Origin: Nitrososphaerales archaeon
GTDB taxonomy: Archaea; Thermoproteota; Nitrososphaeria; Nitrososphaerales; UBA57
Assembly (NCBI GenBank): GCA_022449325.1
Contig: JAKUSK010000006.1
Coordinates: 1-23,403 of the forward strand
Reading direction: 5' to 3'
DNA: 23,403 bases
The position numbers were made by a program, and so were the translations under genes. Below the pieces are notes generated by a model that saw only the letters and a program-made list of their open reading frames with translations, was not told the DNA's origin and did no database searches. Positions 7,540 to 14,507 of this stretch are shown piece by piece. How positions within the stretch are numbered: position 1 is the stretch's first letter; every line of letters begins with the position of its first letter.

Positions 7540-8283
7540 ATGGGTAAACGAATTCTTGTTCAACGTCGTGGCGATGGAGGTATGCGTTATAGAAGTCATA
7601 ATAAAGGTAAAATTGCTCCTGCTTCATATCCATTCTTAGATCCATCAAATACTTCTAACGGTATAGTAAAAGACTTGTTACATGAACGCGGTCGTTCTGT
7701 TCCTCTTGCTAAAGTAATATTTGGCAATAAAACATCTTACCTTCCTGCTGTTCATGGACTTAAAGTAAATCAAGAAATCTCAATTGGTTCTGATTCTGAC
7801 ATTCAAGATGGTAATATTCTTCCATTACGTGACATACCTGAAGGAACTTCTATTTGTAATATTGAACGAACCTATGGCGACGGTGGAAAAATCGCTAAAA
7901 GCGCAGGTACTTCTGCATTACTTTATAGTAAAACATCTGCAGGTTCTATTGTTCGTTTACGTTCTGGTAAAAGTATTCTTATTCAACAAAACTGTCGTGC
8001 TACTATTGGTGCACTAGCTGGTGCAGGTTTCAAAGAAAAACCATTTTTAAAAGCTGGTAACAAAGCACATTATGCTAAAGCCTATGGAATTTTACATCCT
8101 AAAGTTCGTGGTGTAGCTATGGGTTCACATTACCATCCATTTGGTGGCGGTCGACATCAAAGTCCTCATCAAAGTACATCAACTTCTCGAAATGCACCAC
8201 CTGGTCGTAAGGTAGGTTCAATTGCCGCTAGTAAAACGGGTCCAGGTAGAGCAAGAAGAAAATCCAGGATTGCGGAGGTATAA
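7540..8283 (+). CDS. rpl2: Large-subunit ribosomal protein L2
   Basis: L2 is the core 50S protein needed for subunit joining and peptidyl-transferase function. The 247-residue protein starts GKRILVQRRGDGGMRYRSHN, carries the RNA-binding OB domain (IPEGTSICNIERTYGDGGK) and the SH3-like domain with RATIGALAGAGFKEKPF, and keeps the conserved YHPFGGGRHQ near residues 198-207 followed by APPGRKVGSIAASKTG. The PFGGGRHQSPHQSTSTS stretch has the universal histidine next to the active site. Length is normal for archaea. It is followed by rps19 after three bases, with GGAGGT at 8274-8279 serving as that gene's ribosome-binding site. Confidence 0.98.
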   Translation: MGKRILVQRRGDGGMRYRSHNKGKIAPASYPFLDPSNTSNGIVKDLLHERGRSVPLAKVIFGNKTSYLPAVHGLKVNQEISIGSDSDIQDGNILPLRDIPEGTSICNIERTYGDGGKIAKSAGTSALLYSKTSAGSIVRLRSGKSILIQQNCRATIGALAGAGFKEKPFLKAGNKAHYAKAYGILHPKVRGVAMGSHYHPFGGGRHQSPHQSTSTSRNAPPGRKVGSIAASKTGPGRARRKSRIAEV

Positions 8284-8286
8284 TAA

Positions 8287-8682
8287 ATGGCTAAAGAATT
8301 CAAATACAGAGGTCATTCAATGAAGGAATTACAAAGTATGTCTCTAGAAGAATTCTTGAAACTTGTTCCATCTCGTCAAAGACGTTCACTATCTCGTGGA
8401 CTTTCTGATAATAAAAAGAAAATCTTATCACAAGTTGACGATTTAGCTAATAATTCGTCTGACCAACCTATTCGTACTCATTCTCGTGATTTGATTCTCC
8501 TTCCAAAGATGTTAGGATTGACAATTCATGTATATACAGGAAAAGAATTTGTTCCTGTAGAAGTTAAACCCTCAATGATTGGTCATTATCTTGGAGAATA
8601 TGCTATTACTAATAAAAAAGTACAACACGGAACACCTGGAATTGGTTCTTCCAAATCAAGTCTATACGTCCCACTGAAATAG
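8287..8682 (+). CDS. rps19: Small-subunit ribosomal protein S19
   Basis: S19 forms a complex with S13 in the 30S head and contacts A-site tRNA. The 131 residues have the archaeal N-terminal extension (FKYRGHSMKELQSMSLEEFL), RQRRSLSRGLS, the core IRTHSRDLILLPKMLGLTIH with VYTGKEFVPVEV, and the C-terminal GHYLGEYAITNKKVQHGTPG followed by GSSKSS. A ribosome-binding site GGAGGT lies eight bases upstream of the ATG. It is the last gene of the first block; a 74-bp gap follows, the longest within the ribosomal array after rpl3. Confidence 0.97.
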   Translation: MAKEFKYRGHSMKELQSMSLEEFLKLVPSRQRRSLSRGLSDNKKKILSQVDDLANNSSDQPIRTHSRDLILLPKMLGLTIHVYTGKEFVPVEVKPSMIGHYLGEYAITNKKVQHGTPGIGSSKSSLYVPLK

Positions 8683-8701
8683 GTTTTAGAAATTGCAAAA
8701 A

Positions 8702-8711
8702 CTTATATTTT
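8702..8711 (+). promoter_or_regulatory. Possible internal promoter before rpl22
   Basis: The 74-bp space between rps19 and rpl22 is very AT-rich and holds CTTATATTTT (8702-8711), which could be a TATA box, then GAGGT at 8740-8744 as a ribosome-binding site 13 bp before the rpl22 ATG. A second TATA-like TTTTTAAAT follows at 8722-8730. Nearly all other ribosomal genes here overlap or abut, so this gap may start a second transcript. Inferred only. Confidence 0.35.
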
Positions 8712-8756
8712 CATTAAAAGATTTTTAAATTCTATAGTTGAGGTTAAGATAGAAAA

Positions 8757-9212
8757 ATGCCTAAATTTGGATATAGTTTCAAGGATTATGATCCAGTCGT
8801 ACATGCACGTGCTTCTGGTCGGGAAATCAATATGAGCCCAAAGGCCGCTCGTGAAGTTTGTAATACTATTAAAGGAAAAAAACTCTCTGATGCAATTAAT
8901 TTACTAGAAGGCGTTGTAACTCTCAATAAATCTATTCCATTTCGTCGACATAAGAAAGAAGTAGCTCATAGACGTTCTAATGATAAATTCCATGCTGGCA
9001 GATACCCTGTTAAAGTCGCTAAACATATTTCTCTTATACTTAATGAACTTGAATCTAACGCGGATTTCAAAGGTCTTGATGTTTCGAATCTTCGTATTAT
9101 ACACGCTGCTACACACCGTGGACGTACTATACCGGGCTATATTCCCCGTGCAATGGGACGTAGTTCACCTATGAATCATGAATTGGTTCATATAGAAATA
9201 ATTGCAGGTTGA
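8757..9212 (+). CDS. rpl22: Large-subunit ribosomal protein L22
   Basis: L22 contacts all six 23S rRNA domains and its long hairpin lines the nascent-chain tunnel. The 151-residue archaeal form begins PKFGYSFKDYDPVVHARASG, has the helix MSPKAAREVCNTIKGKKLSD, FRRHKKEVAHRR with GRYPVKVAKHI, and the hairpin HAATHRGRTIPGYIPRAMGR followed by SSPMNHELVHIEIIA. Length is normal for archaeal L22/L17e. Start follows the first full ribosome-binding site after the intergenic gap. S3 follows seven bases downstream. Confidence 0.97.
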   Translation: MPKFGYSFKDYDPVVHARASGREINMSPKAAREVCNTIKGKKLSDAINLLEGVVTLNKSIPFRRHKKEVAHRRSNDKFHAGRYPVKVAKHISLILNELESNADFKGLDVSNLRIIHAATHRGRTIPGYIPRAMGRSSPMNHELVHIEIIAG

Positions 9213-9219
9213 TTAAACT

Positions 9220-9918
9220 ATGGAAAAATCTCAAACTACTATGATTAAAAAAGTCTTGGCAAAGAATTCGAATCTTACTGCACTAAATGATTTCCTTAAA
9301 GATCAATTACAAGATGCTGGTTATTCTGCCGTAGATATTGTTAAAACACCTGTCGGCACTACGTTGAATTTATTTGTAAATAAACCCGGACTTGTAATTG
9401 GACGAAGAGGTTCTGGCATACGTTCACTAACTGAAGCACTTGAAACAAAATTTAATATTACCAATCCGCAAATATCTGTTACAGAAGTCAAAATTCCAGA
9501 ACTCAATTCACAAATTATGGCTAGTAGACTTGCGTCATCTGTACAACGTGGTCAACCAATAAGACGAGCAGCTAATTGGACAATGAGAATGATTATGAAT
9601 AATGGAGCTCGTGGAGTAGAAATACAGGTTGCTGGAAAAATGCGCAGCGATAGAGCAAGTTTTGAAAAATTTAAATCTGGAGTAGTTCCAAAAGCAGGGT
9701 TTACCGCATCACAATCTGTAGACGTAGCATCTTGTGAATCATTATTGAAGGTTGGGTTAGTTGGAATTAAAGTATTCATTGCATTGCCTGATAAACATAT
9801 CTCAGAATTTAAACATCTTACGCATAAAGTTACTGATGCTAATAATACTTTGACCTCCGAAGCACCAGCCGAAGCACCAGCCGAAGATTCGTCTAATGCA
9901 TCTGAAACTAAGGAATGA
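9220..9918 (+). CDS. rps3: Small-subunit ribosomal protein S3 with acidic C-terminal tail
   Basis: S3 lies at the mRNA entry channel of the 30S subunit. The KH domain is clear: TPVGTTLNLFVNKPGLVIGR then RGSGIRSLTEALETKF, with the GxxG-type loop GRRGSGI at about residues 60-68. The C-terminal domain follows with ASRLASSVQRGQPIRRAANW, MIMNNGARGVEIQVAGKM and LLKVGLVGIKVFIALPD. After the core there is a 25-30 residue tail that is acidic and alanine/proline-rich (EAPAEAPAED and then SSNASETKE), containing a 12-base in-frame repeat at about 9858-9881. Total length 232, slightly long owing to this tail. Confidence 0.96.
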   Translation: MEKSQTTMIKKVLAKNSNLTALNDFLKDQLQDAGYSAVDIVKTPVGTTLNLFVNKPGLVIGRRGSGIRSLTEALETKFNITNPQISVTEVKIPELNSQIMASRLASSVQRGQPIRRAANWTMRMIMNNGARGVEIQVAGKMRSDRASFEKFKSGVVPKAGFTASQSVDVASCESLLKVGLVGIKVFIALPDKHISEFKHLTHKVTDANNTLTSEAPAEAPAEDSSNASETKE

Positions 9919-9925
9919 ATTAATT

Positions 9926-10135
9926 ATGCCTAAAAATAATATCCAAAACTATCGCAATATGTCTGAAGAAGAATTACTTGAAAAACTTAGTAGTTTGAAA
10001 ATTGAACACTCTCAAATTAAATCTAACATAAAAAGAGGACTAATCAAAGAAAACCAGGGTAAAATCCGCCCTATAAAAAAAGACGTTGCTCGAGTTCTAA
10101 CTGTGTTGAATCAACTAAGGAGTAATGAAAATTGA
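9926..10135 (+). CDS. rpl29: Large-subunit ribosomal protein L29
   Basis: L29 is a small helical hairpin beside L23 at the tunnel exit. With the ATG at 9926 the protein has 69 residues, the family's usual size: NMSEEELLEKLSSLKIEHSQ, then NIKRGLIKENQGKIRPIKKD and VARVLTVLNQL, with the signature KIRPIKKDVAR. An in-frame ATG at 9896 lies inside rps3 and would add ten unrelated residues; AAGGAAT at 9910-9916 is suitably placed for the 9926 start, although the spacing is about ten bases. It overlaps rnp1 by four bases (TTGA). Confidence 0.95.
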   Translation: MPKNNIQNYRNMSEEELLEKLSSLKIEHSQIKSNIKRGLIKENQGKIRPIKKDVARVLTVLNQLRSNEN

Positions 10136-10398
10136 ATAACTTACATGATTTGAAATATAATGAACTGACTGGTAGAACACTTACTGTTCTTTCTTCTACT
10201 GATTCTTCTCTAAATGGTATTAGTGGTCTTGTAATAAACGAAACAAAAAATACATTTCATATTTTAAATGATCAACGTAAGAAAATTATACCAAAGTCTA
10301 ATTGTATATTTAATTTTAATGATAATTCTGAATCTATAAATGGTTCAATATTAATTGGAAGACCTCAGAATCGCTTAGCAAAGGTGAGAAAACTATGA
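10132..10398 (+). CDS. rnp1: RNase P protein component 1 (Rnp1/Pop4/Rpp29)
   Basis: Rnp1 is the archaeal homologue of eukaryotic Rpp29 and binds RNase P RNA, the enzyme that trims tRNA 5' ends. The 88-residue protein shows the Sm-like beta barrel: ELTGRTLTVLSSTDSSLNGI, SGLVINETKNTFHIL, KKIIPKSNCIFNFN and a final SILIGRPQNRLAKVRK. The pattern L/GxxGxVxxETKNTFxI and the RPQNR end are typical. The start is a TTG overlapping the rpl29 stop, preceded by AAGGAGT at 10118-10124. Its position between L29 and S17 is the normal archaeal place. Overlap with rps17 by four bases. Confidence 0.93.
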   Translation: MNNLHDLKYNELTGRTLTVLSSTDSSLNGISGLVINETKNTFHILNDQRKKIIPKSNCIFNFNDNSESINGSILIGRPQNRLAKVRKL

Positions 10399-10715
10399 AA
10401 AATATTGGATTAAATGTAGAAAAACCTAGTACTGATTGTGATGATCATCATTGTCCCTTCCACGGACAAATTTCTATTAGAGGAAAGTTAATCCAAGCAC
10501 GACTTATTAAAACCCGTGCACGTCGAACTGCCGTTGTAAGAATTGAATTCTTCCACTATGTGAAAAAATACATGCGATATGAGAAACGCCGAAGGAATAT
10601 TATTGCGCATCTCTCACCATGCCTTGATGTTAAAGAAAACGAACTTGTAACTATAGGAGAATGTAGACCTCTTTCTAAGAGCGTTTCTTTTGTTGTTCTT
10701 GGGAGGGTTAATTAA
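10395..10715 (+). CDS. rps17: Small-subunit ribosomal protein S17
   Basis: S17 is a primary 16S rRNA binder with an OB fold. The 106-residue archaeal form has the cysteine-bearing lead CDDHHCPFHGQISIRG (residues 15-30), where CPFHG is diagnostic, then LIKTRARRTAVVRIEFFHYV, KYMRYEKRRRNIIAHLSPCL and VTIGECRPLSKSVSFVVLG. Start ATG overlaps rnp1 by four bases with AGGTGAG at 10381-10387 as ribosome-binding site. Gene order before L14 is normal. Confidence 0.97.
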   Translation: MKNIGLNVEKPSTDCDDHHCPFHGQISIRGKLIQARLIKTRARRTAVVRIEFFHYVKKYMRYEKRRRNIIAHLSPCLDVKENELVTIGECRPLSKSVSFVVLGRVN

Positions 10716-10717
10716 TA

Positions 10718-11137
10718 ATGCCAGCTAAAGCAAAAGTTCAAGTTGCGTCAAGACGTTATATTACTCGAGCATTGCCTGTTGGTGCGGTAATTACATGTGC
10801 AGATAATAGTGGCGCAAGGACGCTCAAAATTGTTATGGTCACAGGATGGAAAGGTCGTTTAAGTCGATTACCTGCTGCTACTTTGGGAGATCAAGTTACT
10901 GTTGTAGTAGAAAAAGGACCTCCTGAATTACAAAAGCAAACATTTCCTGCTGTTATTATTCGTCAAAAATATCCAGTTCGTCGTCCAAATGGTGTAAGAA
11001 TTTCATTTGAAGACAACGCTGCTGTAATTATCACTCCTGAGGGTGAAATGAAAGGAACTGATATCAAAGGCCCTGTTGCATCTGAAGCTGCTGAAAGATG
11101 GCCACGTGTTTCAAATGCTGCAGGTACAATTGTTTAG
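10718..11137 (+). CDS. rpl14: Large-subunit ribosomal protein L14
   Basis: L14 forms inter-subunit bridges with 16S rRNA. The 139 residues include the archaeal/eukaryotic N-terminal extension (KAKVQVASRRYITRALPVGA), the core ITCADNSGARTLKIVMVTGW, LPAATLGDQVTVVVEKGPPE, AVIIRQKYPVRRPNGVRISF and the closing GTDIKGPVASEAAERWPRVS plus NAAGTIV. GGGAGGGTT at 10700-10708 is the ribosome-binding site. It is followed by rpl24 after 11 bases. Confidence 0.97.
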   Translation: MPAKAKVQVASRRYITRALPVGAVITCADNSGARTLKIVMVTGWKGRLSRLPAATLGDQVTVVVEKGPPELQKQTFPAVIIRQKYPVRRPNGVRISFEDNAAVIITPEGEMKGTDIKGPVASEAAERWPRVSNAAGTIV

Positions 11138-11148
11138 GTGAATATACA

Positions 11149-11499
11149 ATGGTAAAAAGATCAAAAATTATGAAAGAATATTATAATGCGCCTCAACATG
11201 TAGTCTCTAAACGTATTAGCGCTCCTTTATCTGATTCTTTACAATCACAATATAATACTAAGTCTATTAGATTAAGGAAAAACGACGTTGTAAAAATCCT
11301 TCATGGCGAATACAAAAATCTTGATGGAAAAATAACACATGTTTATATTAATGAAGGTATGATTTCTGTAGATGGCATTACAAGAGAAAAACTTGCAGGT
11401 GGAACTACTCCTGTGAAGATACACGCTTCCAATGTCATTGTTACTTCATTGGATCTAAAGGATTCTAAAAGAAAAACAAAATTAGAAAAGGTGGAATAG
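11149..11499 (+). CDS. rpl24: Large-subunit ribosomal protein L24
   Basis: L24 starts 50S assembly by binding the 5' end of 23S rRNA. The KOW motif lies in LRKNDVVKILHGEYKNLDGK followed by ITHVYINEGMISVDG. The ATG at 11149 gives 116 residues, with YYNAPQHVVSKRISAPLSDS as usual N-terminal region. A longer frame begins at 11098 but lies in rpl14 and adds an unrelated stretch; TAGGTGA at 11135-11141, which includes the rpl14 stop, is the ribosome-binding site for 11149. The tail is lysine-rich. Next gene rps4e abuts directly. Confidence 0.95.
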   Translation: MVKRSKIMKEYYNAPQHVVSKRISAPLSDSLQSQYNTKSIRLRKNDVVKILHGEYKNLDGKITHVYINEGMISVDGITREKLAGGTTPVKIHASNVIVTSLDLKDSKRKTKLEKVE

Positions 11500-12228
11500 A
11501 TGGGGAAAAAAGCAGGTTCTAAAATATTAAAACGTACAATGTCTCCAAGTTTCTGGCAAATTGAGAGAAAAAATAAACGATTTGTTACTAAACCTAGTTC
11601 CGGTTCTCATCCATCCAAACTAAGTATTCCTATTACTGTATTGATTCGTGATATTCTTAAACTAACTAAGACATATTCCGAAACTAAAATTATTATTCGA
11701 GATGGACATGTAAAAGTTGATTCTCGTGTACGAAAAGATCCAAATTATCCTGTTGGACTCATGGACGTTGTTGAAATCACAAAGACTGATTCAGTTTATA
11801 GATTAGTCCCTTCTAAAAAAATGCTTTCTCCTATTGTAATCCCTGCCACTGAAAAAGACATTAAATTATGTAAAGTAATCAATAAGATTTCTGTCGATAA
11901 GTCTACCTTTCAATATTCATTCCATGATGGACGTACAATGAATCTTGATTCTTCTACTAATGTTCCTGTTGGATCAACTTTTAAAATTCAATTACCATCA
12001 CAAAAAGTTGAAAAAATTATTGAATTAAAAACCAATAGTCTTGTTGTTTTAATTGGTGGCCAACATAAAGGATTAATTGGAACAATCAAAGATATCAAAG
12101 AACCCTCATTTTCTCGACCGCGAATGCTTGATATTATTGCCGACAATCGAACTCTAGAAGTCAAACAGGAACTTGTTATGGCAATTGGTGAAAAAACTTC
12201 TGAAATAACCATACAGGGAGCTGAATAA
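11500..12228 (+). CDS. rps4e: Small-subunit ribosomal protein S4e
   Basis: S4e exists only in archaea and eukaryotes and binds the 30S body. The 242-residue protein begins KKAGSKILKRTMSPSFWQIE then RKNKRFVTKPSSGSHPS, typical of the family (xxHLKRxxAPxxWxIxRK). An S4-type RNA-binding domain follows (SIPITVLIRDILKLTKTYSE, IIRDGHVKVDSRVRKDPNYP, VGLMDVVEI). The C-terminal half holds a KOW motif (LVVLIGGQHKGLIGTIKDIK). Here the opening is slightly diverged. GGTGGAAT at 11490-11497 is the ribosome-binding site. Neighbouring rpl5 starts one base after its stop. Confidence 0.96.
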   Translation: MGKKAGSKILKRTMSPSFWQIERKNKRFVTKPSSGSHPSKLSIPITVLIRDILKLTKTYSETKIIIRDGHVKVDSRVRKDPNYPVGLMDVVEITKTDSVYRLVPSKKMLSPIVIPATEKDIKLCKVINKISVDKSTFQYSFHDGRTMNLDSSTNVPVGSTFKIQLPSQKVEKIIELKTNSLVVLIGGQHKGLIGTIKDIKEPSFSRPRMLDIIADNRTLEVKQELVMAIGEKTSEITIQGAE

Positions 12229-12229
12229 T

Positions 12230-12742
12230 ATGTCTAATCAGATTAACCAAGTAAAACTTAGTAAATTAGTGATCAATATCGGCGTCGGTAAATCTGGAGA
12301 ACCCCTAGAACAAGCTAAAAGAATTATTTTAGAAATTTGTGATCAAACCCCTGTTACTACTTATGCTAAAAAATCTTATCGAGAACTTGGCGTTCAAAAA
12401 AACTCTCCTATTGGTGTAAAAACCACTCTCAGAAAAGAAATTGCTGAAGAAACTTTAAAGAAATTACTTGTTGCACGCAGTAATAAAGTTTCTAAACGTT
12501 CTTTTGACCTAACTGGAAACTTTTCATTCGGTGTTAAAGAACATATAGAAATTCCAGGTACAAAATATGACCCACAATTAGGAATATGGGGGATGGATGT
12601 ATGTGTATCTTTAGAAAAAATTGGCTATGGTGTAAAAAGAAGACAAATCAAACCTAGTACTGTTGGAATAAAACAACAAGTTAGTCGAGAGGAAGCCATT
12701 AATTTTGCCAAAGAAAATTATGGAATTATTGTGGAGGAATAA
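12230..12742 (+). CDS. rpl5: Large-subunit ribosomal protein L5
   Basis: L5 binds 5S rRNA together with L18 and helps form the central protuberance. The 170-residue protein contains LSKLVINIGVGKSGEPLEQA, ILEICDQTPVTTYAKKSYRE, LGVQKNSPIGVKTTLRKEIA, GNFSFGVKEHIEIPGTKYDP and GIWGMDVCVSLEKIGYGVKR. The FSFGxxEHIxIPGxKYDPxxGIxGMDVC block is diagnostic of archaeal L5. Length is normal. GGAGCTGAATA before the ATG may act as a ribosome-binding site; rps14 follows after two bases. Confidence 0.97.
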   Translation: MSNQINQVKLSKLVINIGVGKSGEPLEQAKRIILEICDQTPVTTYAKKSYRELGVQKNSPIGVKTTLRKEIAEETLKKLLVARSNKVSKRSFDLTGNFSFGVKEHIEIPGTKYDPQLGIWGMDVCVSLEKIGYGVKRRQIKPSTVGIKQQVSREEAINFAKENYGIIVEE

Positions 12743-12744
12743 AT

Positions 12745-12939
12745 ATGGCGATAAAAATTAAACAACGATTCTCTACTTGGCGCCATAAAGATGGATCCGT
12801 TAGAAAGTTTGGTAAAGGAGCTCGTACATGTGTTCGTTGTGGTAGATATTCAGGAATAATTCAAAAATACGGTCTTAATCTCTGTAGACAATGTTTTAGA
12901 GAACAAGCTGCTAAAATAGGATTTCGTAAATACGATTAG
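12745..12939 (+). CDS. rps14: Small-subunit ribosomal protein S14, zinc-binding type
   Basis: S14 sits in the 30S head. The 64-residue protein is the short zinc form: the four ligands are Cys29, Cys32, Cys47 and Cys50 in RTCVRCGRYSGIIQKYGLNL followed by CRQCFREQAAKIGF. The N-terminal part (KQRFSTWRHKDGSVRKFGKG) is somewhat longer than the 50-56 residues usual in archaea, so the first 8-10 residues are a modest extension. GTGGAGGAA at 12730-12738 is a strong ribosome-binding site that supports this ATG. Confidence 0.96.
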   Translation: MAIKIKQRFSTWRHKDGSVRKFGKGARTCVRCGRYSGIIQKYGLNLCRQCFREQAAKIGFRKYD

Positions 12940-12948
12940 GTGATATGA

Positions 12949-13341
12949 ATGCCGGCTCAAAATACCCTTGCTAATCTCTTTTCAAACCTTCAGAATGCTG
13001 AATTAAGAAATAAACATGAATGTTTAGTCATTCCTTCTTCCAAATTAATTATTGACACATTGAATGCTATGAAAGAAAATAATTATGTTGGTGAATTTGA
13101 AGTGATTGATGATAAGTTAGGAGGTAAAGTTAGAATACAATTACTTGGTAAAATTAATAGATGTGGTATAGTTTCTCCACGTTTTTCTGTTTCTAAATCT
13201 GATTATTCTCTTTGGGAAAGACGTTTTCTACCTGCCGTAGGAATTGGAATTCTCCTTGTCTCTACATCTAAAGGAGTTATGACACACGTAGATGCCGAAA
13301 AATTAAATGAAGGAGGACGGTTATTAGGATATGTCTACTGA
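12949..13341 (+). CDS. rps8: Small-subunit ribosomal protein S8
   Basis: S8 binds the central domain of 16S rRNA. The 130-residue protein has the archaeal form: QNTLANLFSNLQNAELRNKH, VIPSSKLIIDTLNAMKENNY, VGEFEVIDDKLGGKVRIQLL, GKINRCGIVSPRFSV and the C-terminal GIGILLVSTSKGVMTHVDAE. The STSKGVMTH segment is the conserved RNA-contacting loop. TTAGGTGAT at 12937-12945 overlaps the rps14 stop and serves as ribosome-binding site. It overlaps rpl6 by 11 bases. Confidence 0.97.
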   Translation: MPAQNTLANLFSNLQNAELRNKHECLVIPSSKLIIDTLNAMKENNYVGEFEVIDDKLGGKVRIQLLGKINRCGIVSPRFSVSKSDYSLWERRFLPAVGIGILLVSTSKGVMTHVDAEKLNEGGRLLGYVY

Positions 13342-13882
13342 TCGCAATTCATTAATTCGGGAAATCCCTCTACCTGATGGAGTTAGTGCCCAATTTGTAG
13401 ATGATTTACTTACTATTACTGGTCCATTGGGATCCACTTCTAAAGATTTTCGATTAATTCGTGCTAATCTCAAAATTGACTCAAATAAAATTATTATCGA
13501 ATCTCTTGGTTCAAGAAAGAAACAACGCGCTACTTTTGGTACTACTGTAGCCCATATCAATAATTTGATTATTGGCGTAACCGAAGGTTACACCTATAAA
13601 CTTAAAACTGCATTTGCACACTTTCCACTGACTGTAAAAACTGAATCTGACAAGATAGTTGTTGAAAACTTTTATGGAGAACGTGGTAATCGTATTGCAA
13701 AAATTATTGGAAATTCTGATGTATCAGTCAAAGGCGACGATATTATTATTTCTGGAATTAATGTCGAAGAAGTTTCTCAAACTGCAGCTAATCTTGAACA
13801 ATCTACTCGTATAAAAAATAAAGATTTACGTGTTTATTTAGATGGAATCTATCTATATGAAAAGGGACGTGGTAAAGAATGA
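13331..13882 (+). CDS. rpl6: Large-subunit ribosomal protein L6
   Basis: L6 lies near the factor-binding site and contacts 23S rRNA helix 97. The 183 residues form two similar domains: REIPLPDGVSAQFVDDLLTI with TGPLGSTSKDFRL in the first, then TAFAHFPLTVKTESDKIVVE, NFYGERGNRIAKIIGNSDVS and VKGDDIIISGINVEEVSQTA in the second, ending RIKNKDLRVYLDGIYLYEKG. These match archaeal/eukaryotic L9e-like L6. GGAGGACGG at 13311-13319 is the ribosome-binding site. It overlaps rps8 at the start and rpl32e by four bases at the end. Confidence 0.97.
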   Translation: MSTDRNSLIREIPLPDGVSAQFVDDLLTITGPLGSTSKDFRLIRANLKIDSNKIIIESLGSRKKQRATFGTTVAHINNLIIGVTEGYTYKLKTAFAHFPLTVKTESDKIVVENFYGERGNRIAKIIGNSDVSVKGDDIIISGINVEEVSQTAANLEQSTRIKNKDLRVYLDGIYLYEKGRGKE

Positions 13883-14505
13883 GTCAAGACAACAACGATA
13901 CTTCTGACGTAAAATCTGTTTCGCCAACAGATTCTACATCTAAGACTAAACCTAAAGCTGCTCCAAAGAAAGCCACATCTAAACCTAAAGCTGCTCCAAA
14001 GAAAGCCACATCTAAACCTAAAGCTGCTCCAAAGAAAGCCACATCTAAACCTAAAGCTGCTCCAAAGAAAGCCACTATGAAACCAAAGAATCTTAAAACA
14101 GAAAAATCCGTTAAATCTAAATCTGATTATCTTTCATTACGTACACAAATTAATAAAAAAAGACCTGCTTTTCGAGCACAAGAATCTTGGAGATATAAGA
14201 GAATTGATTCTCGTTGGCGAAAACCTAAGGGCTTTGACAGCTTCATGCGAATTCAAAAGAAAAGTTGGCCTGCAATAGTTAAAATTGGTTATAGAGGACC
14301 TAAAGCAGTTCGTGGATTACATCCATCTGGCTATAACGATGTTTTGATATACAATATTGATTCTCTAAAAACTCTGGATCCTTCAGTTGATGCCATTAGA
14401 CTATCTGCAAAAATTGGAAAAAGATATAGATTATTAATCATTAATGAAGCAGATAAACTTGGATTCAAGGTATTAAATAAGGGTAATCTAAATAGGAATA
14501 AGTAA
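13879..14505 (+). CDS. rpl32e: Large-subunit ribosomal protein L32e with repetitive basic N-terminal tail
   Basis: L32e is an archaeal/eukaryotic 50S protein. Its core begins near residue 92: RPAFRAQESWRYKRIDSRWR, KPKGFDSFMRIQKKSWPAIV, KIGYRGPKAVRGLHPSGYND, VLIYNIDSLKTLDPSVDAIR and LSAKIGKRYRLLIINEADKL. The first ~90 residues are a tail of low complexity: four copies of an 11-residue lysine/alanine/proline unit (KPKAAPKKATS), encoded by four near-identical 33-base repeats, then a lysine/serine linker. Similar AKP-rich tails occur in histone H1 and some haloarchaeal L32e, where the core also carries an N-terminal extension. Core length is normal; the tail makes the protein 208 residues. Confidence 0.95.
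   Translation: MSQDNNDTSDVKSVSPTDSTSKTKPKAAPKKATSKPKAAPKKATSKPKAAPKKATSKPKAAPKKATMKPKNLKTEKSVKSKSDYLSLRTQINKKRPAFRAQESWRYKRIDSRWRKPKGFDSFMRIQKKSWPAIVKIGYRGPKAVRGLHPSGYNDVLIYNIDSLKTLDPSVDAIRLSAKIGKRYRLLIINEADKLGFKVLNKGNLNRNK
13948..14079 (+). repeat. Four tandem 33-bp repeats inside rpl32e
   Basis: Four units start at 13948, 13981, 14014 and 14047, each 33 bp and beginning AAACCTAAAGCTGCTCCAAA. The first three are identical at DNA level and the fourth differs only in its last bases (CACTATG instead of CACATCT). Because the unit is a multiple of three, the frame is kept and the protein gains KPKAAPKKATS units. Such identity suggests recent expansion by slippage or unequal recombination. There are no spacers, so this is not CRISPR. 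Confidence 0.97.
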
Positions 14506-14507
14506 AA

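Noticed and set aside
13884..14075. Minus-strand frame of about 63 residues made of repeated FFGAALGLDVA units
   Set aside because: It is the antisense reading of the L32e repeats; its regularity mirrors the KPKAAPKKATS coding and it has no independent support.
13948..14079. CRISPR array
   Set aside because: Units abut without spacers, keep the reading frame of rpl32e and code a basic tail; no cas genes are present.
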